This document shows, piece by piece, positions 25,481-33,428 of a DNA stretch of 41,290 bases; position 1 is the stretch's first letter; every line of letters starts with the position of its first letter. The notes below the pieces were generated by a model. The model did no database searches. It saw nothing but the letters and a program-made list of their open reading frames with translations, and was not told where the DNA came from. Position numbers and translations under genes: made by a program. Source of the DNA: Candidatus Calescibacterium nevadense OTU 1 (GTDB taxonomy: Bacteria; Calescibacteriota; Calescibacteriia; Calescibacteriales; Calescibacteriaceae); NCBI GenBank assembly GCA_000494225.1, contig AWOA01000002.1, positions 39,288 through 80,577 on the forward strand. Reading direction: 5' to 3'.

Positions 25481-25934
25481 AAATAGCCAGGGAAACAAAA
25501 GAGGGTTTTTTCTTACTTCTTTCGTTTTCTTCCTTTTCTTATTTTCGGCTCTTTTAGTTCAAGGTAAATGTCCGCAGAGTTCGGGACCGGTTGATATTTT
25601 GCCGGGTGATGTGTGTTCCTTTTGTGGAATGCACATAACAGAGAAAAAATTCTCTGGTCAATATATAACCTCTGATGACAAGGTGAAAAAATTTGATGAT
25701 ATTGGTTGTCTTGTCTCATCTTATATCAAGGAAAAAGATAAGGTTAAAAAGATTTGGGTGGCAGATTTTGAAACCGGTGAATGGATTGATTCCGAAAACG
25801 CTCTATTTTCCTCGGGTTTTACTACCCCTATGCATTATGGATTTGTCGCTTTCAAAAAACAAAATTGCAAGGGTGATTGCATACCATTTGAAGACCTTGT
25901 AAAAAAGATCCAAGAAACTCATGGTGAAGAGTAA
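25464..25934 (+). CDS. nosL: Copper chaperone NosL
   Basis: A 156-residue exported copper(I) chaperone that hands copper to NosD/apo-NosZ. An N-terminal hydrophobic signal (FFLTSFVFFLFLFSALLVQG) is followed by Cys36; the -1 Lys makes it a poor lipobox, so lipoprotein anchoring is uncertain. The diagnostic CSFCGM motif (Cys51, Cys54, Met56) is the NosL copper site, and TTPMHYGFVAF is the conserved second region. Two extra Cys in NCKGDCIPFEDL near the C-terminus are not part of the usual motif. It overlaps nosF by 17 bases. Its last codons belong to a 19-bp tandem duplication. Confidence 0.93.
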   Translation: MLKRNKNSQGNKRGFFLTSFVFFLFLFSALLVQGKCPQSSGPVDILPGDVCSFCGMHITEKKFSGQYITSDDKVKKFDDIGCLVSSYIKEKDKVKKIWVADFETGEWIDSENALFSSGFTTPMHYGFVAFKKQNCKGDCIPFEDLVKKIQETHGEE

Positions 25935-25954
25935 AACTCATAGTGAGGAGTAAA
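25917..25954. repeat. 19-bp tandem duplication at the nosL 3' end
   Basis: ACTCATGGTGAAGAGTAAA (25917-25935), which includes the nosL stop codon, is followed by ACTCATAGTGAGGAGTAAA (25936-25954), two mismatches. The copy supplies a GAGGAG sequence 17-22 bases before the nosY start. Confidence 0.85.
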
Positions 25955-25970
25955 ACTGGAAATAAAAATC

Positions 25971-26846
25971 ATGGAGAATAAGGATGGCAAATCTTCTGAA
26001 AAATTTTTAACTTCAAACAGTAATAAGTTCTCTTTTAGGAGGTTTTCAAGTTTACTTATAATTGATTTCAAGGAAGTTTTATATTCAAGATGGTTTTTGT
26101 TTTACTTTGTGTTTTTTGGTTTTGTGTCGGTAGGTTTGAGTTGGGTAGGTTGGCGTGAGGGAATTTACGGATTCTCCGGAGTTGGGAAATTTTTAGCTTC
26201 ATTCATAAATATATCATTCCTTTTGGTTCCGGCATTTTCACTATTACCTTCAAGTTTAACAATAAGTTCAGCTCGGGAAAATCTCATTTTAGAATATGTC
26301 TTTTCTTTCCCAATCAAAAAAATAGAGTTTTTCTTATCTAAATTTATCTCAATATTTTCTGGGATTATCTTACCTCCGATATTAATTTTGCCTCTTTTTT
26401 TCTTTATCTTGAAATATGAAAAGGGAGATTTTCTTTTGTTTTTCAAGATTGTATTTTTTCTGATTTTGTTTTCTTTTGTTTTTGTTTCTTTGGGATTGCT
26501 GATATCAGTTGTTTCTCGTAGCCGTTTGAGAGCTGTTTCTCTTGCTCTGTTTTTTCTGTTTTTCTTTACTGTTTTCAGTGAGGTTGGAGTTTTGAGTTTT
26601 ATCTCCTTGGCTCGTGTCCCAAATTTTGCTTTTATTTTACTTATTTTTCTTAATCCTGCCGAAACTTATAGATTAGCAGCGATCTCTTTTTTCTCTCAAA
26701 CTCTTGATGTTTTAGGGCCTTTCGGGCTCTATATATACTACATCTTCGGAGAGATGATGTGGATACTTTTTGCTCTATCTTTAATGTTAATAGGAACTAC
26801 TTTCTTTCTTTTGGCTTTTGTTTTGTTCTCAAAACAGAAACCTTAA
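25971..26846 (+). CDS. nosY: Copper-site maturation ABC transporter permease NosY
   Basis: A 291-residue ABC-2-type permease that forms the membrane part of the NosDFY maturation complex. About six hydrophobic segments are visible, for example WFLFYFVFFGFVSVGLSWVG, FLASFINISFLLVPAFSLLP, FISIFSGIILPPILILPLFF, KIVFFLILFSFVFVSLGLLI, AVSLALFFLFFFTVFSEVGV and the last near the C-terminus. The loop PSSLTISSARENLILEYVFS before helix 3 matches the usual coupling region of NosY (SISGERERGTLE-type). A cytoplasmic N-terminal extension of about 30 polar residues is present. It closes the nos cluster; the next gene, an SDR enzyme, starts 109 bases on. Confidence 0.9.
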   Translation: MENKDGKSSEKFLTSNSNKFSFRRFSSLLIIDFKEVLYSRWFLFYFVFFGFVSVGLSWVGWREGIYGFSGVGKFLASFINISFLLVPAFSLLPSSLTISSARENLILEYVFSFPIKKIEFFLSKFISIFSGIILPPILILPLFFFILKYEKGDFLLFFKIVFFLILFSFVFVSLGLLISVVSRSRLRAVSLALFFLFFFTVFSEVGVLSFISLARVPNFAFILLIFLNPAETYRLAAISFFSQTLDVLGPFGLYIYYIFGEMMWILFALSLMLIGTTFFLLAFVLFSKQKP

Positions 26847-26955
26847 TTTATCTGATTTGGAATTTGTGTGTTAAATTTATCAGCCAAATTCGCCAAAAAA
26901 AATTTTGCTATAAATATTCAATTTACTAAAAAATCAATTAAAAGATTTTGTTTAT

Positions 26956-27948
26956 ATGAGAGCTTTTGTTACTGGAGGTACTGGTTTTTTAGGTCAAAAT
27001 CTTATTGCTCAGCTTTTGAAAAAAGGGTATTCTGTCCGTTGCCTTGTAAGGTCTCCTCAGAAAGCAAGGCAGCTCCCGGAAGAGGTCGAGATTGTTGTAG
27101 GAGATATTATGGACCCAAAAACTCTGGACACTCGTTATTTTAGGGGGATAGATGTTGTTTTCCATGTAGCAGGTCTTATTTCCTCTTACAATCCTTCTGA
27201 TTATTTTAGGGTAAATGTGGACGGCACAAAAAACTTGATAAAAGCAATTTTGGAATCGGGAAATCGGGTAAAGTTTATTTATACTTCTACGCTTGCATCA
27301 GTCGGTCCAGGGAAAGATTCCGAACCAATAAAAGAAAGTGATGAACCTCATCCGGTAGATTTTTATGGAAAAAGCAAAAGGTTAGCAGAAGATTATGTTT
27401 TGCTTCACAAAAACATTCTTAATGTTTCTATAATAAGACCTACTGCTATATATGGGAGTTTAGATCTTGGTTTTTTGCCTCTTTTTCAGGTTTCTCTAAA
27501 ATTCGCTTTCCCTCTTATACATGGATGTCTGTTTTCACTGATTCATGTGGCTGATGTTGTGAAACTTCATATCCTTGCTGCTGAAAAAGATGTGAATTCG
27601 GGCGAAGCTTATCATCTATCTGATGGAAACAAATACACCTTTGAGCAAGTCTATGAAATTCTGAACAGAATTGCTGTTGAAGTACTATCAAGAAAGCTAA
27701 GAAAGGTCGATCTACCAAGAGAGTTTGTTATAGCTTTTGCAAATTTAATAAGGCTTATACCAGCTAGTATTTCAAATCGTCTCAAAATTATTACTCCCGA
27801 TACTCTTGTAAGAATTGCTCAGAAAAATTGGTATTGCACTTATGAGAAGGCTGAAAGGGAACTTGGTTTCAGACCAGATTTTGAAGCTTACCAGGGGTTA
27901 CGCCAATCTATCATGTGGTACTGGAAAAAGATTCCATCTGTAATTTAA
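26956..27948 (+). CDS. Extended SDR NAD(P)-dependent epimerase/reductase
   Basis: A 330-residue extended short-chain dehydrogenase. The Rossmann motif TGGTGFLGQNL is at residues 6-16, the acidic strand end VVGDIMDP follows, VFHVAGLIS is the NAG-like cofactor motif, and the active-site YGKSK (Tyr-x-x-x-Lys) follows IYTSTLASVGPG. The pattern resembles dihydroflavonol 4-reductase and 3-beta-hydroxysteroid dehydrogenase-like proteins, including the hopanoid-associated sugar epimerase HpnA group, so sugar-nucleotide or lipid substrates are both possible. It has a second SDR paralogue at 28331-29563. It is not part of the nos pathway by any known link. Confidence 0.82.
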   Translation: MRAFVTGGTGFLGQNLIAQLLKKGYSVRCLVRSPQKARQLPEEVEIVVGDIMDPKTLDTRYFRGIDVVFHVAGLISSYNPSDYFRVNVDGTKNLIKAILESGNRVKFIYTSTLASVGPGKDSEPIKESDEPHPVDFYGKSKRLAEDYVLLHKNILNVSIIRPTAIYGSLDLGFLPLFQVSLKFAFPLIHGCLFSLIHVADVVKLHILAAEKDVNSGEAYHLSDGNKYTFEQVYEILNRIAVEVLSRKLRKVDLPREFVIAFANLIRLIPASISNRLKIITPDTLVRIAQKNWYCTYEKAERELGFRPDFEAYQGLRQSIMWYWKKIPSVI

Positions 27949-27986
27949 AAGTGTGTGAGTTAAATTGATTGAGTTTTAGAAGAATC

Positions 27987-28271
27987 CTACTCTGTATCTA
28001 AGACTTTTGGGACCACTGCGTATCTTTCTCTTTTTTTTGGGAAACTGTCTATTATTCCCTGAACATTTTCAAACTTTTGCGGTACATCTTCTCTTAATCT
28101 CTGATTTTCTTCAAATTTCCATGCGGTTGGTTCTATATCGTCTAATGGTAGTTCAGATATCACTTTAAAGAATTCTATTATTTTTTCTACCTGTTCTTTG
28201 AATTGTTGTTTTTTGCTTTCGGGTATATCAATTGCAGCGAGCTTTAAGATGTTTTCAAAATCAAATTCCAT
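27987..28271 (-). CDS. gatC: Asp-tRNA(Asn)/Glu-tRNA(Gln) amidotransferase subunit C
   Basis: A 94-residue GatC, the small subunit that wraps around GatA and stabilises the GatCAB amidotransferase, which makes Gln-tRNA and Asn-tRNA from mischarged precursors. The family pattern is visible: KLAAIDIPESKKQQFKEQVE at the N-terminus, the central DIEPTAW and the LREDVPQ motif, then a C-terminal FPKKRERYAVVPKVLD. I use ATG 28271; a TTG at 28274 is also in frame. The gene stands alone between two plus-strand SDR genes, so gatA and gatB must be elsewhere. Confidence 0.92.
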   Translation of the reverse strand: MEFDFENILKLAAIDIPESKKQQFKEQVEKIIEFFKVISELPLDDIEPTAWKFEENQRLREDVPQKFENVQGIIDSFPKKRERYAVVPKVLDTE

Positions 28272-28330
28272 CAAATAAAAATTTTAGTAAAACTATAAAA
28301 ATTAAATTTTTACAAAACTTTTTTGTTATT

Positions 28331-29563
28331 ATGGAAAAGAAAAGAAAGGAAAAAGTTGAAGACCTTTTTTCCTCATCTGAGAAAAAATCTGAGAGGAGAA
28401 AGAAAGTAAAAGAAAAGCAGGAGGAAGCAGGAAAGACAGAGGAAGAGAATCTGAAAGAGAAAAAAGCTCATAAGGAGCAAATTGCCGAGCCAGAATCTGA
28501 TATAAAACCTGAGGAGAAACCACCATTGGTTGTTATCACTGGTGCTTGTGGTTTTATTGGTTCTTGGGCTGTCCAGATTGCGAAGGAGAATGGTTTTAAA
28601 GTTAGAGCATGCGATTTACCTTCTGCTTTTGTGGGAAAAGATGATTTGGTGGGTAGTAGAGCTCGTTTCCCAGAAATTGTCAAAAATCTCGCTGACGAAA
28701 TTGTTGAATGCGATATAACTTCACCTGAAACCTTAAAAGATGTTTTCAAAGACGCAACTTATATTTTACATATAGCTGCAATATTAAAATATGATGTTAG
28801 TTGGGACTTACTCTATAAAGTTAATGTTCTTGGAACAAAAAATGTTTTTGATGAAATTTTGAGAAGCGAGCCAAGTCAGCTCAAAAGAGTTGTCGTATGG
28901 AGTACAAACGGAATTTACGCTTTACCAAAAGAAAACGAGCTACCTATAACTGAAAATTCTCTTGTTGCTCCACCTACAAAGTATGCACTTTCTAAATTTC
29001 TTGAAGAAAGATTAGCTATGATGTACAACAGAAAATATGGAATTCCGGTCACAGTTATAAGACCTACGGCTGTTTATGGCCCAAGAGAGACGTATATGTT
29101 TTTAGAAAATTTGAGAACATTCAAAAAGATGAAATTCTTGGCTATACCATCTAATTTTACTTTCAGTTTCCCAAGTGTCCATGCTGTTGATGTTTGTAGA
29201 GCTGCTTTATATCTTGTCAGCAAGCCAGAAGCTAATGGAGAAGATTATATCATAAATGATGATAGTGAGCTTACAGCGATTGATGTTATGAGATTTGCTG
29301 CTGAGGTCTTCGATAAACCTTTTTATTTTCTTCCCCCTGTTCCCGTTGAGATTGTGCGGGCGGGAATTATTGGGATTTCTTTTATATCCGAGAAAATATT
29401 GAAAAAAAGATTAATTGAATTTGAATTTTCATGGATGTTCGGGTATGATATGAGGTATTCTAATGAAAAGCTCAAATCAACGGGGTTTGAATTCAAATAC
29501 CCAAAATTCCAAGATGGAATGAGAGAGACTATAAAGTGGTACGAAGAAAATGGGTTGCTTTAA
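28331..29563 (+). CDS. Extended SDR protein with charged N-terminal extension
   Basis: A 410-residue protein. Residues 1-63 are extremely Lys/Glu-rich with no hydrophobic core (EKKSERRKKVKEKQEEAGKT), likely disordered or coiled. The rest is an extended SDR: ITGACGFIGSWAVQIAKENG (NAD-binding GxxGxxG), LHIAAILKYDVSW, VVWSTNGIYALP and the catalytic YALSK. It resembles 3-beta-hydroxysteroid dehydrogenase/isomerase-like and NAD-dependent epimerases. I use the ATG at 28331, because starts further upstream lie inside the opposite gatC gene. It is a distant paralogue of the SDR at 26956-27948. The unknown 177-residue protein follows 111 bases on. Substrate is unknown. Confidence 0.8.
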   Translation: MEKKRKEKVEDLFSSSEKKSERRKKVKEKQEEAGKTEEENLKEKKAHKEQIAEPESDIKPEEKPPLVVITGACGFIGSWAVQIAKENGFKVRACDLPSAFVGKDDLVGSRARFPEIVKNLADEIVECDITSPETLKDVFKDATYILHIAAILKYDVSWDLLYKVNVLGTKNVFDEILRSEPSQLKRVVVWSTNGIYALPKENELPITENSLVAPPTKYALSKFLEERLAMMYNRKYGIPVTVIRPTAVYGPRETYMFLENLRTFKKMKFLAIPSNFTFSFPSVHAVDVCRAALYLVSKPEANGEDYIINDDSELTAIDVMRFAAEVFDKPFYFLPPVPVEIVRAGIIGISFISEKILKKRLIEFEFSWMFGYDMRYSNEKLKSTGFEFKYPKFQDGMRETIKWYEENGLL

Positions 29564-29674
29564 TGCCTTAATTTGAAAAAAGATGGAAATAGAGTAAATG
29601 AAAAACAAAAGAGAAAATTTTAAAAAAAAGAAAAAAGAAAAAGAAAAGGAAAAAGAAAAGGGGGTAATTGATTT

Positions 29675-30208
29675 ATGGCTGATATGAATTTTTTTAGTTT
29701 TTTGAGGATTCAGCCGTTTGTTCTTGAAGCTATTTTGCTGCAAGGAAAAAGACCCGATGTATCAAAACTAATAGGTTGGGAATTCAAAGGTCATAATATA
29801 GGGCTGCTCCCTCGTCTTGGAAGGATCCTTAAATTCAAAAAAGGATTTGTAAGCTTCGGAGACGAAGTTATAGGTTATAATGTTCTCGTTGAACAAAACT
29901 CTCCTTCTGAACCTTGGGTAGCTTTACCAGATGAATCCTCCCCAAAAAGGCACGGTTTTTTCAAAGTTTATCCGGCAGAGTTCTCACCAAAGCATAACCT
30001 TTATCCAAATGCTCTTCTTTTAGATTACAGTAAAGGAGGGAATCCAATTTGGGATCCATCTCGTGTTCTCAGAGATTATCTTGTCCAACCATTTGAGGAT
30101 AATGATGACCTCTATCTTGGGAAAGCCTATGCTGAAATTTTTGGAAAAACTATATTTGTTGGATTTTTCGTCCTTGAAAGATATAATAAATCAAATTTTA
30201 AAATTTAA
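29675..30208 (+). CDS. Conserved-looking protein of unknown function
   Basis: A 177-residue soluble-looking protein without signal peptide or membrane segments. It is rich in aromatic residues and prolines and has striking motifs: LIGWEFKGHNIGLLPRLGRI, FKKGFVSFGDEVIGYNVLV, ESSPKRHGFFKVYP, NALLLDYSKGGNPIWDPS and VLRDYLVQPF, then KTIFVGFFVLERYN. I believe similar proteins occur as hypotheticals in other bacteria, but I cannot name the family; a beta-barrel lipocalin- or FABP-like fold is a guess from the alternating strands. It follows an SDR gene on the same strand and is preceded by a 43-base pure-purine tract. A role in lipid or steroid-like metabolism would rest only on the neighbour. Confidence 0.65.
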   Translation: MADMNFFSFLRIQPFVLEAILLQGKRPDVSKLIGWEFKGHNIGLLPRLGRILKFKKGFVSFGDEVIGYNVLVEQNSPSEPWVALPDESSPKRHGFFKVYPAEFSPKHNLYPNALLLDYSKGGNPIWDPSRVLRDYLVQPFEDNDDLYLGKAYAEIFGKTIFVGFFVLERYNKSNFKI

Positions 30209-30222
30209 AAATTTTGACTAAA

Positions 30223-31812
30223 TCAAATTATTGTATCTCTCCTGAAATCTATATCATTTTTGAATGGGTAATCTATATTAAAATGAGTTCCACGTGATTC
30301 TTTTCTTGCCATTGCAGAGGTAATTATAAGTTCTGCGACAATTGCTATGTTCCTAAGTTCTATAAGGTCTGCCGAAATATAGTATTTCCAGTAATCTTCC
30401 ATTACATCTCGTTTTATAATTGAAAGCCTTTCATAAGCTCTATTTAATCTTTTATCAGACCTCACGACACCGACATAGTTCCACATAAGTCTTCTTATTT
30501 CATCCCACGCATGTGATATAAGTATTTTTTCATCTTGGGGGATTGTTTTTTCTGATTTCCATGGCGGTATATCTTCTTTGGGGATTTGAATCTTTTTGGG
30601 ATATTCAAGACATTTTTTCAACGCCCTTTTTGACATAAAGATACATTCTAAAAGTGAATTTGATGCAAGCCTATTTGCCCCGTGAAATCCTGTATAAGCA
30701 ACCTCTCCTATTGCAAACAATCTTGATATTGTAGTTTCTCCATAGGAATCTGTTAGAACTCCACCGCACATAAAGTGAGCTCCGGGAGCTACTGGAATTG
30801 GTTCAGATGTTATGTCTATTCCTAATTCAAGACATCTTTGATATATTTTCGGAAATCTTTTTATTATAAAATCTTTTGGTAGATGGGTGAGGTCCAAATA
30901 CACATGTTCTGCTCCAGATTTTTTCAGTTCTGTATCCATTGCTCTTGCTACAACATCTCTTGGTGCAAGATCTCGTAGTGGATGATATTTTTTCATAAAT
31001 GGTTCTCCATCTTTTGTCCTCAAAATGCCACCTTCTCCCCTTACTGCTTCGGAAATCAAAAAATTTTTTTCTTTGTGGTGATATAAAACTGTGGGATGGA
31101 ATTGGTAGAACTCCATATTTGCTATTTTCGCTCCTGCTCTTCTTGCCATCGCTACTCCATCTCCCGTCGCCGTATCTGGATTTGATGTTATAAGATATAC
31201 TTTTCCTGCTCCTCCTGTTGCAAGTATTACAAAGTTAGAAAAAAATATTTCAATATCTCCTGTCTTTTTATTGAGAACATAAGCTCCGTAGCATTCATCT
31301 TCAACTCCATCTCTTTTACCTATAAATTTGAATTTTGTTATAAGGTCTATTGCCATGTGGTTTTCAAATACCTCAACGTTTTTGCTCTTGAGTAAAGTCT
31401 CTATTAATTTTGTTTGAATTTCCTGACCCGTGTAATCTCCCCTGTGCAAAATTCGTCTTTCAGAATGACCACCTTCTTTTGCCAAACTGAATTCTCCATT
31501 TTCCTTATCAAACTCTACTCCCCAAGATATAAGTTCCTCTATTGCGGATTTTGATTCTGATATTATTTCCTTGACAACTTCGGGATTACACAAACCGTCT
31601 CCCGCTTTTAGTGTATCCTCTACATGTTTTTCTACCGAATCTTGTAGTGAGAGTGGAGAAGCTGCTATTCCTCCTTGCGCATATAGGCTATTTGATTCTA
31701 TGAGTTTATCTTTTGTTATTAGAGCGACTTTTCCAAATTTTGAAGCCCTTATTGCAAATGAAATTCCCGCGAGCCCAGAGCCTATTACAAGAAAATCAAA
31801 AATACTGCTCAT
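30223..31812 (-). CDS. nadB: L-aspartate oxidase
   Basis: A 529-residue FAD enzyme that oxidises aspartate to iminoaspartate, the first step of de novo NAD synthesis. The dinucleotide-binding FLVIGSGLAGISFAIRA is at the N-terminus, the HSERRILHRGDYTGQEI loop and the FAD-binding NFVILATGGAGKVYLITSNP are typical, and PLRDLAPRDVVARAMDTEL and APGAHFMCGGVLTDSYG carry the active-site Arg and His regions shared with fumarate reductases. NadB-specific features such as SLYAQGGIAA and EFYQFHPTVLYH favour aspartate oxidase over succinate dehydrogenase. It is the last gene of a minus-strand string rplK-nudix-nadB, 27 bases after the Nudix gene. Confidence 0.94.
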   Translation of the reverse strand: MSSIFDFLVIGSGLAGISFAIRASKFGKVALITKDKLIESNSLYAQGGIAASPLSLQDSVEKHVEDTLKAGDGLCNPEVVKEIISESKSAIEELISWGVEFDKENGEFSLAKEGGHSERRILHRGDYTGQEIQTKLIETLLKSKNVEVFENHMAIDLITKFKFIGKRDGVEDECYGAYVLNKKTGDIEIFFSNFVILATGGAGKVYLITSNPDTATGDGVAMARRAGAKIANMEFYQFHPTVLYHHKEKNFLISEAVRGEGGILRTKDGEPFMKKYHPLRDLAPRDVVARAMDTELKKSGAEHVYLDLTHLPKDFIIKRFPKIYQRCLELGIDITSEPIPVAPGAHFMCGGVLTDSYGETTISRLFAIGEVAYTGFHGANRLASNSLLECIFMSKRALKKCLEYPKKIQIPKEDIPPWKSEKTIPQDEKILISHAWDEIRRLMWNYVGVVRSDKRLNRAYERLSIIKRDVMEDYWKYYISADLIELRNIAIVAELIITSAMARKESRGTHFNIDYPFKNDIDFRRDTII

Positions 31813-31839
31813 TTTATTTTTTTGCTTTTCTGCAATATG

Positions 31840-32274
31840 CTACCTTACAAAAACTTTTTTTATTTTGCTTTTTTTCCATTCAAGGTAATCTTTTATTATC
31901 TGCGAGTGGTCAAATACAAGTTTATCAAATGGAATTTCTTCTGGGACAAAAACGGAGGCTCTTTTTGCGTCATCTCCCGCTCTTAGCTCCTGAGAACTAT
32001 CTGCTTCCCCGATGAAAACCAAAGTTACTACATGCCCTCGCGGATCTCTTTTCGGATCAGAATATACGCCTAAAAGTCCTTTTATTTTCACATCAAGTCC
32101 GGTTTCTTCTTTTGCCTCTCTTCGTGCTGCGTCTTCGGCTTTTTCTCCTATTTCAATAAATCCCCCCGGTAGAGCAAGCCCTACAGGTTCATTTAGCCTT
32201 TCTATGATAACTATCCCGTTTCTATATTCTATTATTGTGTCAACTGATATGGGAGGAGTTTTTGGTAATGGCAT
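31840..32274 (-). CDS. Nudix hydrolase
   Basis: A 144-residue single-domain Nudix protein. The complete Nudix box GX5EX7REUXEEXGU runs from Gly38 to Leu60, with Glu44, Arg52, Glu53, Glu56 and Glu57 as catalytic and metal-binding residues. The sequence resembles ADP-ribose pyrophosphatases and MutT-like phosphohydrolases ([20 protein letters not shown] at the front, [19 protein letters not shown] after the box); the latter stretch is typical of short archaeal-type ADP-ribose pyrophosphatases. Location between rplK and nadB, 34 and 27 bases away, makes an NAD-related substrate such as ADP-ribose attractive, but this is inferred from context. Confidence 0.88.
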   Translation of the reverse strand: MPLPKTPPISVDTIIEYRNGIVIIERLNEPVGLALPGGFIEIGEKAEDAARREAKEETGLDVKIKGLLGVYSDPKRDPRGHVVTLVFIGEADSSQELRAGDDAKRASVFVPEEIPFDKLVFDHSQIIKDYLEWKKSKIKKVFVR

Positions 32275-32308
32275 AATCGATTTGTTATTTTTTTATTTTG
32301 GTTTCAAT

Positions 32309-32770
32309 TTATTGTTCAACAACTTCTATACCCATGCTTTTTGCTGAACCTTCTATTATTCTCAAAGCAGCATCAAAGGAATTCACTTTCAGGTCAGGTA
32401 GCTTTATTTTAGCGATCTCTTCTAAATCTTTTTTCGTGATTTTTCCTGCTATCTTTTTTCCAGGTGTCCCTGACCCTTTTTCAAGCTTTGCATACTTTAA
32501 AATCAGGGCGGATGTTACTGGGGTTTTTATTATGAAATCAAATGATCTATCTTTATATACTGTTATGTGTGCTGTAACTGGGGTGCCTTTCGGAAAATTT
32601 TTTGAAGCATCGTTGAATTTTTTGCAGAATTCTCCTATATTTATTCCCCTCTGACCCAGAGCCGGTCCTATGGGAGGAGCCGGTGTTGCCTCCTGGGCGG
32701 GAATTCTTAGTCTGAATTTAGCGACAACTTCTTTCGCTCCACCACCTGCTGGTTTCTTTTCAGCTTTCAT
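32309..32770 (-). CDS. rplK: 50S ribosomal protein L11
   Basis: A 153-residue L11, part of the GTPase-associated centre that stimulates EF-G and binds thiostrepton-type drugs. The N-terminal domain has FRLRIPAQEATPAPPIGPAL and GQRGINIGEFCKKFND; the rRNA-binding C-terminal domain has GKKIAGKITKKDLEEIAKIK and the closing AALRIIEGSAKSMGIEV. An extra twelve-residue N-terminal stretch (MKAEKKPAGGGA) is slightly longer than usual. It normally pairs with rplA and nusG; here neither is adjacent, and a Nudix gene and nadB follow instead. Confidence 0.97.
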   Translation of the reverse strand: MKAEKKPAGGGAKEVVAKFRLRIPAQEATPAPPIGPALGQRGINIGEFCKKFNDASKNFPKGTPVTAHITVYKDRSFDFIIKTPVTSALILKYAKLEKGSGTPGKKIAGKITKKDLEEIAKIKLPDLKVNSFDAALRIIEGSAKSMGIEVVEQ

Positions 32771-32898
32771 AAATTCTCATTTTATTCCTTTATCTGTTAT
32801 TGAGGTTAATTTCAAAAATAATAGGTCAGTTTGTATTTTTACTTGTTTGTTTTCAGAAAAAATTATACTTTAACGAATATTCTAAATTTTTGACTGAT

Positions 32899-33408
32899 AT
32901 GAAAACTACAGAAAAAATTGCGGTTTATCCCGGAACTTTTGACCCAATAACGCTGGGTCATGTTAGTGTTGTAAGGAGAGGACTTTTGGTTTTTGATAAA
33001 ATTATAGTTGCTGTTGCAAAGGATACTCATAAGAGTACATTTTTTTCGTTTGATGAGAGATTTCAAATTTTGCGTGAGGTTTTCCAAGATGAGCCAAGGG
33101 TTGAGGTGAGAAAATTTGAGGGGCTCTTGATTGATTTTGTAAAAGAAGTTGGAGCAAATGCTATATTGCGAGGATTGAGAACTGTTTCTGATTTTGAATA
33201 CGAATTTCAGATGGCTCTTACTAATAGAAAGCTTGATAACTCAATAGAAACCGTGTTTATAATGGCCGAAGATCACGTATCTTATTTCTCTTCTTCCCTT
33301 GTTAAAGAGATAGCAAGGTTAGAAGGTGATATAAGTCATCTTGTCCCGCCTGCTGTAATAAAATGGTTTGAAAAGAAAGGAATTAATTTTAAAAAGAAAG
33401 TCAAATAA
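32899..33408 (+). CDS. coaD: Phosphopantetheine adenylyltransferase
   Basis: A 169-residue CoaD, which forms dephospho-CoA from 4'-phosphopantetheine and ATP, the penultimate step of coenzyme A synthesis. The nucleotidyltransferase motif YPGTFDPITLGH with the TxGH signature is at residues 10-21, ILRGLRTVSDFEYEFQMAL is the conserved substrate-binding helix, and YFSSSLVKEIARLEGDI corresponds to the ISSTxVR motif. I use ATG 32899; the frame extends upstream to 32800, but the extra 33 residues resemble no CoaD. It diverges from rplK. Coenzyme A demand from the fatty-acid genes in the window makes the context sensible but not special. Confidence 0.95.
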   Translation: MKTTEKIAVYPGTFDPITLGHVSVVRRGLLVFDKIIVAVAKDTHKSTFFSFDERFQILREVFQDEPRVEVRKFEGLLIDFVKEVGANAILRGLRTVSDFEYEFQMALTNRKLDNSIETVFIMAEDHVSYFSSSLVKEIARLEGDISHLVPPAVIKWFEKKGINFKKKVK

Positions 33409-33428
33409 GTTAAAGTTGTTGTATTTAC

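Noticed and set aside
26868-27143. Plus-strand frame overlapping the start of the first SDR gene
   Set aside because: It is out of frame with a full-length SDR protein and its translation looks like noise.
28329-28749. Minus-strand frames opposite the charged N-terminus of the second SDR
   Set aside because: They are antisense shadows of a biased Lys/Glu-rich coding region.
32800-32898. Longer N-terminus for coaD
   Set aside because: The added 33 residues do not resemble CoaD, whose family starts just before the PGTFDP motif.
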